This document shows, piece after piece, positions 1-8,168 of a stretch of DNA of 64,000 bases. Position 1 is the stretch's first letter; each line of letters starts with the position of its first letter. Source of the DNA: Fibrobacter sp. (lineage in GTDB: Bacteria > Fibrobacterota > Fibrobacteria > Fibrobacterales > Fibrobacteraceae); NCBI GenBank assembly GCA_024399065.1, contig JAKSIB010000011.1, positions 35,880 through 99,879 of the forward strand, written 5' to 3'. The notes below the pieces were generated by a model that was not told the DNA's origin, searched no databases, and worked only from the letters and a program-made list of their open reading frames with translations. A program made the translations under genes and the position numbers.

Positions 1-172
1 CACGAGCTGCAGCCACGGCATTTCCTGCATCATCAACAACTCTTCCCGCTAAAGTGATGGAGTGGTCAATATCAGTAATGCCGCCAGCAACATCGCCCTT
101 TCCTTCAGAACAGGAACACAACAGCAGGCACAAAGCAATTCCCAGGATTTGAACTAAACAGAATTTTCTCAC
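1..172 (-). CDS. Lipoprotein, N-terminal part (gene runs off the window)
   Basis: The reading frame begins at a GTG whose first bases overlap the stop of the regulator upstream (GTGA overlap), so the two genes are translationally coupled. The visible 57 residues start with a short basic end and a hydrophobic stretch ending in a lipobox around LLCSCS, so the product should be a lipidated envelope protein. After the signal, the residues ITLAGRVVDDAGNAVAAAR resemble the start of a carboxypeptidase-regulatory-like beta-sandwich domain. Lipoproteins of this kind commonly follow TIGR02147 regulators in Fibrobacter. The 3' end is missing, so full length and function are unknown. Confidence 0.7.
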   Translation of the reverse strand, partial: MRKFCLVQILGIALCLLLCSCSEGKGDVAGGITDIDHSITLAGRVVDDAGNAVAAAR

Positions 173-1017
173 TTTTCATCCTTTGGAATCTTCGTACTCA
201 TGGGGAACGTCATGAACATCATTTCATAAACACGTTCCACATCCCTATCGTTGGAAATTTTAGCCATGATCTTTTTTCTTGCTTCGCGCATCACTTCGAC
301 AACATAGTTAAATGAACTTTCACTCATGGCAAGGGTTGTGAAAGCAGCGTACTGTTCATCCTTCGGGATACATTCTACGGCTCTCAAGGCATGCTGAATG
401 TAGTCGCGACGGATTTGCTTTAAAGCGATAGGAGACACATCACTTGCATCCACCATCAGGGACGTTTCTTCATAACGGTCACCAATCTTTTTGACAAGAC
501 CTAGTTCCATCAATGTCTTTACAGCACCGCGGGCTTCTGCAGCAGTAATGTTCGGGACAACCATGCGGGCCAACGCCCTGTAGTCTTCAGCCCAATTGGA
601 CGTTACCACAAGTTCACGGACAATGGGGTGATACCACTTTGAAAAATAGGTCTGTTCGCGGTTGGTGAGATGGGTAAATTCAGCTTGCCTTTTTATCTGT
701 AAAATCCGTTCCCAGGCTACATCACGCTTGTCAATCCGCTCCGACTGATTGAATTCTACAAGCGACAGGAAATAAGATTCCTGAAGATTACCCAAGCCCA
801 TAGCCTTTGAAATTTTTTCCGCAGATTTTTCTGTCAGTTTGAAACGACCACGAATCACATTTAGACAATAGGAGGATGTCTTGAAACCGGCCTTCGCAGC
901 AAAAAATCGGTGTGAAAATGCAGCACTTTGATTTTTCTGCTCTTCAAAATAATCCTGCAGAAACTTACGATAATCATCGTATTCAAAGAGACGTTCAATC
1001 ACTTTACTTGCGGCCAT
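169..1017 (-). CDS. TIGR02147 family protein (DUF4423-like putative regulator)
   Basis: The 282-residue protein matches the TIGR02147 family, a paralogous group first noted in Fibrobacter succinogenes. The family hallmarks are visible: an N-terminal FEYDDYRKFLQDYFEEQK, then a helix-turn-helix-like stretch (FAAKAGFKTSSYCLNVIRGR, about residues 40-59), and a C-terminal half with LVKKIGDRYEET and SESSFNYVVEVMREARKKI. No signal peptide or membrane segment is seen, so it is cytoplasmic. It overlaps the following lipoprotein gene by four bases, which suggests it regulates or is co-expressed with that gene. The DNA-binding role is an inference from the HTH-like N-terminus; no target is known. Confidence 0.8.
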   Translation of the reverse strand: MAASKVIERLFEYDDYRKFLQDYFEEQKNQSAAFSHRFFAAKAGFKTSSYCLNVIRGRFKLTEKSAEKISKAMGLGNLQESYFLSLVEFNQSERIDKRDVAWERILQIKRQAEFTHLTNREQTYFSKWYHPIVRELVVTSNWAEDYRALARMVVPNITAAEARGAVKTLMELGLVKKIGDRYEETSLMVDASDVSPIALKQIRRDYIQHALRAVECIPKDEQYAAFTTLAMSESSFNYVVEVMREARKKIMAKISNDRDVERVYEMMFMTFPMSTKIPKDEK

Positions 1018-1037
1018 AGGTCCATCCAGCAGAAAAT

Positions 1038-2423
1038 TTACTTCACCGTAACTTTCGTCGTGTAGGAAACTCCTGCGTCGCGAATGACAACAAAGTAATT
1101 TCCATTGGGCAAATTGCGATTTGTAACTGCATGGCCCATGGCGTCCATCACCGTAATGCCTGCGGAACTATTCACATTGGAAACGGTGATCGCCTTGTCC
1201 GCCACGCGAACCCGGGGCACAGCAAAATGGGCGTTCTTGAATTTGCGAGCATTGATCACTTCGGAACCCTCGCCAGCACCTTCACCAGAATCTCCGGCTT
1301 CGTACAAGGTAGCCACAGCTTCCGCCCACAAACGATGCATGCTTGCTGCACCCTTTTCTGCAGGGTGAACGCCATCAGTAGAAGAAAGTTCTTCCGGATG
1401 CTTGGAGAAGTAATCAAAGAAATCCGGACCCTTGGGCAAATTATTCTTTGTAGTCAATTCATCAATGGCATCCAAGTAACCTTGGTAAACTTGCCACTTG
1501 GCAACTTCAGGATTCGTTGCAATCATGCGGGCAATAATTGGCGTTACACCTTTTGACTTTGCGGCGTCAACAATCTTCTGCATGTTTTCCTTGAAGTGCT
1601 CCACGTTCCAACCCGTTTCATCACCCCAGGCATCGTTGGTTCCCATTTCAATGGCCCAGTACTTCACGTTGCTCACATATTCAGTATAAGAGGAAAGACC
1701 GTCGATAATGCCGTCGGTATTCACGCAGCCAATACCGCCGCGAAGCATTGCCGGGTAGTAATCCGGATAGCGAGCGTGAATCAACTGTGCAAAATTGGAG
1801 TCAACTTCAATTTGCTTCAAGCCCATCTGGCTGATGCTCGTGCCCATAAAGAACCAAGTGTCGTTTCCGCCATTGCTAATGTCGTAGGCGCCCACTTCCT
1901 CAAGATTCTTCACGGGAGATTCTGCAACAATCCTGAACCAGGATTTCCCGGCAAAGTCAATGGCCATACCGCGGGACATGGCGCCACTCTCGCCAACTTC
2001 CGCAGCAACTTCCCAGTCGCCGTCCACACCGTTGGTAGAATTTGCAGAAGTCATGATCTTGAAATTTTGCAGAGAAGCGTCTTCAGTGGGATTGTGCTGG
2101 CAGGATGCCGCATGCACATACTTGTCGCCAATCCAGGCTTCATCACCGCGGGTTTCCCAAGTCACGAAAAGTTTGGTGGGACCCTCACCCACATTCAATG
2201 CAAAATCAGATGCAGAAGCCACCTGATTGAAATCCAGATGACCGTCGGTATAAACTTCCGGCTTCCAGTTGGAATTTACAGCACCGCCCACATAAAGGTT
2301 CTTACCCATACTTACGTTAGGATTTGCCGTAATTGCAAAAGCTGAGGTCGCGGCACCAAAGGCAACTGCTGCAAAAATTGCACCGAAATTCGATGAACCA
2401 ACGCCCTGAAAAATTTTATTCAT
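1038..2423 (-). CDS. Secreted SGNH/GDSL-type esterase with C-terminal sorting domain
   Basis: This 461-residue protein has a signal peptide (about 1-30), an N-terminal beta-rich module (about 35-175) and an SGNH hydrolase domain (about 185-375). The block residues can be read: Ser196 in MGTSIS (block I), GG229-230 followed by IGCVN (block II), Asn263 in MGTND (block III), and Asp350/His353 in DGVHP (block V). The arrangement resembles carbohydrate esterases that remove acetyl groups from plant polysaccharides, but the substrate is not shown. After an acidic Gly-rich linker (about 378-388), the last 60 residues (AGITVMDAMGHAV, NGNYFVVIRD) look like a type-A sorting domain of a T9SS-like pathway. 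The gene stands alone, 113 bases after larC. Confidence 0.82.
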   Translation of the reverse strand: MNKIFQGVGSSNFGAIFAAVAFGAATSAFAITANPNVSMGKNLYVGGAVNSNWKPEVYTDGHLDFNQVASASDFALNVGEGPTKLFVTWETRGDEAWIGDKYVHAASCQHNPTEDASLQNFKIMTSANSTNGVDGDWEVAAEVGESGAMSRGMAIDFAGKSWFRIVAESPVKNLEEVGAYDISNGGNDTWFFMGTSISQMGLKQIEVDSNFAQLIHARYPDYYPAMLRGGIGCVNTDGIIDGLSSYTEYVSNVKYWAIEMGTNDAWGDETGWNVEHFKENMQKIVDAAKSKGVTPIIARMIATNPEVAKWQVYQGYLDAIDELTTKNNLPKGPDFFDYFSKHPEELSSTDGVHPAEKGAASMHRLWAEAVATLYEAGDSGEGAGEGSEVINARKFKNAHFAVPRVRVADKAITVSNVNSSAGITVMDAMGHAVTNRNLPNGNYFVVIRDAGVSYTTKVTVK

Positions 2424-2536
2424 AACACCATCTCCATAAACACAAGGTTAAATTACCCTATTTTGGAAGGCAATGCACCTTTTTTTTTCGATGGTGAGAA
2501 CAAAACGTAGAGAAAGTCTCAACCAGCCGCCTGGTT

Positions 2537-3865
2537 TTACCTTTTTGCAGCTTCTGAAACTTCGCGGAAGGTAACGCCAGCCTTTTCGGCAACTTCCTTC
2601 ACGCTTTCGAATTCGGGTTTACACTTTTCGATGTCGCCCAGTTTGCACTTCTTAACTTTCACTGTTCCATAGGGAGTTTCTACGTCGGCAAAAGTCCGTC
2701 CCATACAGGTGCGGGTGACGGGATAACGACGGATGCCCACCGTATTCGTGTGACGCAAAATGGCGGTTTCCACCTGGGGAAGCTTTTCGCTATCCGCAAG
2801 AGCGTGAAGAACGACGGCCGGGCGGTTCTTCTTCATGTAGCACGGAACAAAGTAAACGTCCTTGGCTCCAGCTTCGAAAATCTTGTCCATGGCAAGACCC
2901 AGTTCTTCGGGACTCTGGTCATCGATATTGCATTCCACCATGAAGACTTCATCACCCCCGCGATTTTCATCTTCAACACTTTCGATGATTTGGGCACGCA
3001 GGAAATTGGCTCGACCGAAATCGCGTTTGCCGAGTCCGATGCCGGATTTCAAAATCTTGTAACTCACAGGAAGTTTTTCGCAGGTACGGATAGCGGCTAC
3101 CACGCCGATTCCTGTGGGAGTTACCATCTCGCCTTTGGTATCTGTAATGTGGAGCGCAATGCCTGCGGATTCTGCAATGCTTGCCACCGCAGGAACAGGA
3201 ATCGGGAGCATTCCATGCTGGGTCTGCACAAATCCGGAACCCTCGTTAAGGCCCGTCACCACCACTTGAGAAACGCCTTGAGTTTCCTGCAGGTCTTCTA
3301 CCAAAATAGCCACCGCCATAATATCCACGATGGAGTCAATGGCACCTACTTCGTGAAAATGGACATCTTCTACTGCAACGCCGTGAGCCTTCGCTTCGGC
3401 CTGGGCAATCATCAGAAAAATTTTCTTGGCAAGGGCAAGGGCGTTCTGGGAAAGGGTACCATGGCTAGCCACATGTTCCAAGATACCGTAGCATTCCTTT
3501 AGATGTCGATGCTCGTGGGAGTGATGGTGTTCGTGACTGTGTTCATGGTTGTGGTGCTCATGCTCATGGTGGTGATCGGCACATTCCTCATGGGAATGTT
3601 CATGGTGATGTTCTACGTAGCATCCTTCATGGGCGTGAACATGATCTGCGCTTTCTTCGCCATGATGGGTATGCACGTGAACATCAAAGGTCGCCCCGGC
3701 AATACTGTAAGAATTACCACGACCGAAATGGCAGTGCATTCCCTCAAGATGCATGCTGTTGATGGCGGCATCCAGCTTTTCACGGGATGCGCCCAAATCC
3801 AGCAAGGCGGCAACAGTCATATCGCCACTGATTCCACAAGATCCGTCCAGATAAAGATATTTCAT
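2537..3865 (-). CDS. larC: Nickel pincer cofactor biosynthesis protein LarC
   Basis: LarC inserts nickel into the pyridinium-3,5-bisthiocarboxylate mononucleotide to give the Ni-pincer cofactor, using CTP in characterised homologues. The 442-residue product begins with the family signature YLDGSCGISGDMTVAALLDL and contains a very His-rich stretch (about 62-121, many HEH and HHH runs) suited to holding nickel. The conserved FHEVGAIDSIVDI motif follows. In Lactobacillus plantarum LarC is made through a programmed frameshift; here it is one open frame. It is the last gene of the operon that starts near 8563, separated by 2 bases from larB. The assignment is secure; what the cofactor serves here is open because no larA is in the window. 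Confidence 0.95.
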   Translation of the reverse strand: MKYLYLDGSCGISGDMTVAALLDLGASREKLDAAINSMHLEGMHCHFGRGNSYSIAGATFDVHVHTHHGEESADHVHAHEGCYVEHHHEHSHEECADHHHEHEHHNHEHSHEHHHSHEHRHLKECYGILEHVASHGTLSQNALALAKKIFLMIAQAEAKAHGVAVEDVHFHEVGAIDSIVDIMAVAILVEDLQETQGVSQVVVTGLNEGSGFVQTQHGMLPIPVPAVASIAESAGIALHITDTKGEMVTPTGIGVVAAIRTCEKLPVSYKILKSGIGLGKRDFGRANFLRAQIIESVEDENRGGDEVFMVECNIDDQSPEELGLAMDKIFEAGAKDVYFVPCYMKKNRPAVVLHALADSEKLPQVETAILRHTNTVGIRRYPVTRTCMGRTFADVETPYGTVKVKKCKLGDIEKCKPEFESVKEVAEKAGVTFREVSEAAKR

Positions 3866-3867
3866 AA

Positions 3868-4578
3868 TTACTTAATCCTCAGCATACGGCAAGCACTTAC
3901 GGCGGCTCCAAAACCGTTGTCGATGTTCACCACGGTAACGCCCTCGGCGCAGGTATTCAGCATTGTTAGAAGTGGTGCGACACCTTGAAACGAGGCGCCG
4001 TAGCCAACGGATGTCGGCACTGCAATCACGGGTGCTTTTACGAGCCCAGCAATGACACCAGCCAGCGCCCCTTCCATTCCTGCCACGGCAATAACAACAT
4101 CCGCCTTGCGAATTTCATCAATTTTGGAAAGCAAACGATGGAGGCCGGCAATGCCAACATCATAATGTCGCGAAACCTTGGCTCCAAAAAATTCAGCGGT
4201 CATGGCAGCTTCTTCAGCGATGGGCAAATCGGCTGTTCCCGCGCAGCAGACTGCGATGGTTCCGCCAAGTTTTCCTGATTTCTTTGAAGCGTTGGAATGA
4301 TCACCCTTGACTGTTTTTATGGAGATGATTTTTGCAGTTTCGTTATAGCAAACTTGCGGCATTTCGCTTTTTACAAACTCGTACTGTTCGGCGCTACACT
4401 TGGTACCTAGAACAGCGCAGCCATTCTCCTTGAAGGTTTGGAGAATTTTCAGAAGTTGTTCCTTTGTTTTTCCGGCGCAGTAGATTGCCTCGGCTGTACC
4501 AGTACGTTTTTCACGGCTGATATCCAGCTTGGCGAAGCCAATGTCTTCATAGCGTTCATTTGCAAGAGTATTCTTCAT
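3868..4578 (-). CDS. larB: Nickel pincer cofactor biosynthesis protein LarB
   Basis: LarB carboxylates and hydrolyses nicotinic acid adenine dinucleotide, the first step of Ni-pincer cofactor synthesis. The 236-residue protein has the expected two parts: an N-terminal region with GFAKLDISREKRTGTAEAIY and a C-terminal half related to AIR carboxylase PurE (GGTIAVCCAGTADLPIAEEA, VAGMEGALAGVIAGL, VGYGASFQGVAPLL). The length is typical. It lies between tatC (28 bases upstream) and larC (2 bases downstream) on the same strand, so it should share their transcript. Confidence 0.95.
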   Translation of the reverse strand: MKNTLANERYEDIGFAKLDISREKRTGTAEAIYCAGKTKEQLLKILQTFKENGCAVLGTKCSAEQYEFVKSEMPQVCYNETAKIISIKTVKGDHSNASKKSGKLGGTIAVCCAGTADLPIAEEAAMTAEFFGAKVSRHYDVGIAGLHRLLSKIDEIRKADVVIAVAGMEGALAGVIAGLVKAPVIAVPTSVGYGASFQGVAPLLTMLNTCAEGVTVVNIDNGFGAAVSACRMLRIK

Positions 4579-4606
4579 AATCCAAATCTTGAACGAGTTT
4601 TAGAAA

Positions 4607-5521
4607 TTAGTTGGGTTTCCACTTGTCTGCATTTCGCTCTGTTCCCACCTGGTAGGGGGATGAGATCTTTGTAAAGTCTACATCATCCTGGGAATCTTGA
4701 TTTGCAGATTTCTGTGTCGCGGAATCTGAAATTGACGTTTCCGAACTTTCGGTTTTTGATTCCACGCGAACGGGGGAATTTTCTTCATTACATTCCTTGA
4801 ACTGTTCGCCTTTATATTTTCGTGCAGCAAACAAACCCGCTTCAAAAAGTAGATAGGTAGGAGCGCCTAGAATCAGCTGGCTAATAATATCCGGCGGAGT
4901 CAGCAAAGCCGCCAACACAAGGATGGCCACCACTACGTAAGGGCGGGCATGGCAAACGGTTTCATAGTAAACAACGCCAGAGCGAATCAAGGCGTAAGTC
5001 ACCAGCGGGAACTGGAACATGCATCCAAATGCAAGGGAAAGCCACAGCGCCAAGGTGACGATGTTTTCCACACCGAAAATTGGCTGTAGAGTTTCGCTTT
5101 CAAAACTCATGCCGAATCGCACCACCAGCGGAAAGCAAATCCCCAGGCAGAACACCACGCCCGAAATAAAAAGCCCGCTGGTCATCCACACGATAGAACG
5201 AACAAACTTCCGTTCGTTTTCGTAAAGGCCCGGCAGCACGAACTTCCACAAGTTCCAGGCAATGTATGGAGAACAGATGACGCAATCCATAAGTGCCGCG
5301 ATTTTTAGTTGCAACAGGAACACTTCCATTGGGGAAAAGTAATGGAGGGTGGCACCGCTCTGGGCAACAAGCTCTGCGCTGAACCAGTCAAGTACATGGG
5401 ACGACAACAAAAACATCGGGATAATCCCGATGCCTAGCGCCACAAAACAGTGAATCAGCGCCGTACGCAAGGCCTCCAAATGAGAGACCAACGTCTGTTC
5501 CTGATCAGCTTTCGAAGACAA
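4607..5521 (-). CDS. tatC: Sec-independent protein translocase TatC
   Basis: TatC is the membrane receptor that binds twin-arginine signal peptides and forms the core of the Tat translocase. The 304-residue protein starts with the usual cytoplasmic LVSHLEALRTALI and has six hydrophobic segments, with the conserved FSPMEVFLLQLKIA region after the first loop and VFCLGICFPLV in the middle. After residue 235 it carries a charged Ser/Glu-rich cytoplasmic tail of about 70 residues, longer than in E. coli TatC. It follows tatA by 8 bases. It probably serves the two adjacent DUF362 proteins, which have twin-arginine signals, although it may also be the general Tat system of the cell. Confidence 0.95.
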   Translation of the reverse strand: MSSKADQEQTLVSHLEALRTALIHCFVALGIGIIPMFLLSSHVLDWFSAELVAQSGATLHYFSPMEVFLLQLKIAALMDCVICSPYIAWNLWKFVLPGLYENERKFVRSIVWMTSGLFISGVVFCLGICFPLVVRFGMSFESETLQPIFGVENIVTLALWLSLAFGCMFQFPLVTYALIRSGVVYYETVCHARPYVVVAILVLAALLTPPDIISQLILGAPTYLLFEAGLFAARKYKGEQFKECNEENSPVRVESKTESSETSISDSATQKSANQDSQDDVDFTKISSPYQVGTERNADKWKPN

Positions 5522-5529
5522 GTCCGAAC

Positions 5530-5760
5530 CTATCTTTCGTCTTTCGTCTCTCGTCTTTCGTCTATTTTGGCTTCTGCTTCGCCGACTTTTTCCACAGTCT
5601 TCTGCAGATCTTCAGCTTCTTCCTTCAGGGCGTCCTTTGCCTTCTTGTATTCGTGCTGGGCACGGCCAAGAGAGCGGGCCAGTTCAGGAATGCGCTTGCC
5701 ACCGAACAGCAGCAAAACCACAACAACAATCAAGATGATTTCTGGAATTCCAAGAGACAT
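5530..5760 (-). CDS. tatA: Twin-arginine translocase subunit TatA/E
   Basis: TatA oligomers form the protein-conducting element of the Tat system. The 76-residue product has one membrane helix (about 6-21, [16 protein letters not shown]), the [13 protein letters not shown] hinge and an amphipathic helix, followed by a charged tail. No TatB gene is seen, so this would be a minimal TatAC system in which TatA also fulfils the TatB role. The last dozen codons (reading [11 protein letters not shown]) lie inside a tandem AGACGAAAG-type repeat that also occurs downstream of the SDR gene near 35.0 kb, so the C-terminus seems to have been extended by repeat DNA. Confidence 0.93.
   Translation of the reverse strand: MSLGIPEIILIVVVVLLLFGGKRIPELARSLGRAQHEYKKAKDALKEEAEDLQKTVEKVGEAEAKIDERRETKDER
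5531..5561. repeat. Degenerate tandem CTTTCGTCT repeat, copy 1
   Basis: Four near-identical 9-11 base units (TCTTTCGTCT, CTCGTCTTTCGTCT) lie at the 3' end of tatA and encode its last residues. The same unit recurs at 34999-35044, also directly after a minus-strand gene. Confidence 0.75.
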
Positions 5761-5859
5761 GGGAACCTCGGCGCTTGTTAATAAAAATCAGCTTAATGGG
5801 AATTTATAAAAAAATAGCGGAGCAGGAAACATTCATTCCCTGTTCCGCTTTAATTCGAA

Positions 5860-6846
5860 TTAGACTTCCACCAGTTTGTACTTACGGGAACCCATCTTAT
5901 GGTGTTCCATGGCGTCAAGCTGATGCAAACCTTCGCGGGATTCGATACGTTCCTTCAGGTCGGCAAGTTCCTTAGGCGGAAGCTTGTAAACCATGTCGAT
6001 GCTAGCCTGGTCCACAGCCAAAATGTCGGTAGAAGCAAGGATACCGATATCGCGGCAGGTAGGTTCTGCAGCACTGGTGCCTGCACAGTCGCAGTCCACG
6101 GACATACGGCGCAGCACGTTGATGAAGCACATTTTGCCCTTGAAATGATCGCAGGTTGCCTTGGCGGAGTCGCCCATCAGTTCCATGAACTTGGCGCCCA
6201 TAATCCAGTCGGCAGAAGAATTCACGTCGGAAGTATTCAAGTGGACTTCGCGCTTACCAATCTGGCCGCCGGCGCAACCGATGGCGATGTTCTTCATGGA
6301 GCCGCCGAAGCCGCCCATGGCATGACCCTTGAAGTGGGTGAACACCACCATGGAATCGTAGTTCAGCATATGCTTGCCCACGTGAAGTTCCTTAAGCCAG
6401 TAACCGTCCTTCACAGGAATGGGAGTTTCGCCATCTTCGTCCATAATGTCCACCACGGTGAACTTGGTGAAGCCATTGACTTCCAGGGCCTTGCGGTGAT
6501 CGGCGGTAGTATAGCGGCCGCCTTGATACAGGGTGTTGGTCTCTACGATGGTACTGTTGGGAATAGCCTTCTGCAAGGCTTCATCCCATTCGCGGGGAAT
6601 AATGTTGGGACCGTTGGGTTCGCCGGTATGGAGCTTGATGGCCACCTTGCCAGAGATGTTCTGCTTCACCTTTTCGTAAAGTTTCAGAACGCCAGCGGCA
6701 CTGAGATCCTTGGTAAAATAGACGGTAGACACCTTGTCCTCCTCAGAAGTTTTTTCGGGTGCAGAGCCGGAAGCACTGGCGCAATTAGCAAGACCAGCCA
6801 CAGCAACGGCACCCGCAGAAGCCTTCAGAAAATCACGACGATCCAT
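5860..6846 (-). CDS. Tat-exported DUF362 protein, copy 1 (putative LarA-like Ni-pincer enzyme)
   Basis: This 328-residue protein opens with a clear twin-arginine signal (MDRRDFLKASAG, hydrophobic to about residue 22), so it should be exported folded. The mature part matches DUF362: KLHTGEPNGPN (73-81), ADHRKALEVNG (116-125), FTHFKGHAMGGFGGSMK (169-185), IGCAGGQIGK (189-198), and a Cys cluster around FINVLRRMSVDCDC with C252, C254 and C264. His175 and Lys185 are ten residues apart in a GFGG context and His202 follows. This spacing resembles the catalytic His, cofactor-binding Lys and Ni-ligand His of LarA as I recall them. The cysteines could alternatively hold an Fe-S cluster, as proposed for other DUF362 proteins. 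It is 14 bases after its paralogue. Enzymatic function is unknown. Confidence 0.85.
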   Translation of the reverse strand: MDRRDFLKASAGAVAVAGLANCASASGSAPEKTSEEDKVSTVYFTKDLSAAGVLKLYEKVKQNISGKVAIKLHTGEPNGPNIIPREWDEALQKAIPNSTIVETNTLYQGGRYTTADHRKALEVNGFTKFTVVDIMDEDGETPIPVKDGYWLKELHVGKHMLNYDSMVVFTHFKGHAMGGFGGSMKNIAIGCAGGQIGKREVHLNTSDVNSSADWIMGAKFMELMGDSAKATCDHFKGKMCFINVLRRMSVDCDCAGTSAAEPTCRDIGILASTDILAVDQASIDMVYKLPPKELADLKERIESREGLHQLDAMEHHKMGSRKYKLVEV

Positions 6847-6860
6847 AACGACCTCTTACA

Positions 6861-7868
6861 TTACACTTCGATAATACGATACTTGCGATTGCCCATCTTC
6901 AAAGCTTCCATTGCAGGGAGCTGATGAAGTCCTTCGCGACTTTCAATGCGTTCCTTGATATCCTTCAGTTCGCCAATGGGCAGCTTGTAAACCATGTCTA
7001 CGCTGGCCTGGTCCACAGCGAGAATATCGGTGGAAGCGAGAATACCGATGTCGCGGCAAGTGGGTTCGGCAGCGCCAACGCCCGCACAGTCGCAGTCCAC
7101 GGACATACGGCGCAGCACATTAATAAAGCACATCTTGCCCTTAAAGTGATTGACGGTTGCCTTGCCGGATTCAGCCATGGCTTCCATGAAGCGCTTGCCG
7201 CTGTTGCTCCACTTGGGGTAAAGTTCCGGCTTTGCATTGTAATCCGGATCTTCCATCTTTTCGTGAATCATCTTCTTGCCCACATTGGCGTCGGCACAGC
7301 CGATGGCGATGTTCTTGAGGGAACCGCCGAAACCACCCATGGTATGGCCCTTGAAGTGGGTCAGCACCACCATGGAATCGTAATTCACGATATGGCCGCC
7401 CATGCTCATTTCCTTGAAGTGCTTGCCGCCAGGAACAGGGAGCATCACCGTACCTTCTTCGTCCATGATGTCCACGGGGCAGAAAGTCCAGCCGTTTACC
7501 TTCAAAGTCTCGCGATGCTTTTCGGTAGTATCGCGGTCGCTGGGATGGTAGTAAGTGTTGGTTTCCACAATGTTGGAATTGGGAATCAGGGCCTGCACAG
7601 CCTTCACCCATTCGCGGGGCAAAATGTTGGGGCCGTTCTTTTCACCGGTGTGAACCTTGATGGCCACCTTGCCGGAAATATTCTGGTTCACCTTGTTGTA
7701 CAACTTGATGAGACCTTCGGCAGAAAGATCCTTGGTGAAGTAGACGTTGGAAACATCCTTGCCGGCTTCCTTCACTTCCTGGTTCTTGGGCTTGCCAAAA
7801 ACGGGAGTAGCCATGGCGCTGATCAAAGCAGCAGAGCCTACAGTCTTTATAAAATCACGACGATCCAT
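6861..7868 (-). CDS. Tat-exported DUF362 protein, copy 2 (putative LarA-like Ni-pincer enzyme)
   Basis: This 335-residue paralogue also starts with a twin-arginine signal (MDRRDFIKTVGS, hydrophobic core to about 25). All candidate active-site residues occupy the same positions as in copy 1: His73, His175, Lys185 and His202, with the motif HFKGHTMGGFGGSLK. The Cys motif SVDCDCAG and EPTCRDIGIL are also kept. It differs by a short insertion around residues 207-222 (DPDYNAKPELYPKW) and by the region around residue 105-125. The two copies are clearly duplicates that have diverged, suggesting related but distinct substrates. It follows the small membrane protein at 7869 with no gap, so all are co-transcribed. 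Confidence 0.85.
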   Translation of the reverse strand: MDRRDFIKTVGSAALISAMATPVFGKPKNQEVKEAGKDVSNVYFTKDLSAEGLIKLYNKVNQNISGKVAIKVHTGEKNGPNILPREWVKAVQALIPNSNIVETNTYYHPSDRDTTEKHRETLKVNGWTFCPVDIMDEEGTVMLPVPGGKHFKEMSMGGHIVNYDSMVVLTHFKGHTMGGFGGSLKNIAIGCADANVGKKMIHEKMEDPDYNAKPELYPKWSNSGKRFMEAMAESGKATVNHFKGKMCFINVLRRMSVDCDCAGVGAAEPTCRDIGILASTDILAVDQASVDMVYKLPIGELKDIKERIESREGLHQLPAMEALKMGNRKYRIIEV

Positions 7869-8168
7869 TTAAGCCACCTTATGGAAACGACCCTTGGGGT
7901 CTTTAATGAGGAGCATGGCAAGCCAAATCACAAGGCCAAATGCCACAGCGGAGAAACCCAGGAAGGCGTCATTCAGCATGTCGCCTGCAGCCGGGGTGAA
8001 AAATTCAGCACGAAGTTCTGCATATTCAAAAATGGCATCCACGAACCACATGAGGGATGCGCCCCAGTACATGTAGCACAAGGGAGAAAGATGCATCTTG
8101 TTTTCGACATCGCGGTACCAAAGAGCGGTGCAGATAATCGCCGCAAAAACAGTGATGAGAAGGGTCAT
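7869..8168 (-). CDS. Small membrane protein of the lar-tat locus
   Basis: This 99-residue protein has three likely membrane segments (about 2-16, 29-44 and 68-88). The sequence CYMYWGASLMWFVDAIFEYAE in the middle carries acidic and aromatic residues within or next to a helix. Its start overlaps the stop of the 131-residue membrane protein upstream, and the DUF362 gene starts immediately after it, so all are translated from one message. I recognise no named domain. A role as membrane anchor or redox partner for the exported DUF362 proteins is only an inference from position. Confidence 0.75.
   Translation of the reverse strand: MTLLITVFAAIICTALWYRDVENKMHLSPLCYMYWGASLMWFVDAIFEYAELRAEFFTPAAGDMLNDAFLGFSAVAFGLVIWLAMLLIKDPKGRFHKVA

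Noticed and set aside
3503..3988. Plus-strand frame rich in Met and Val over larC
   Set aside because: It is the complement of the His-rich codons of larC.
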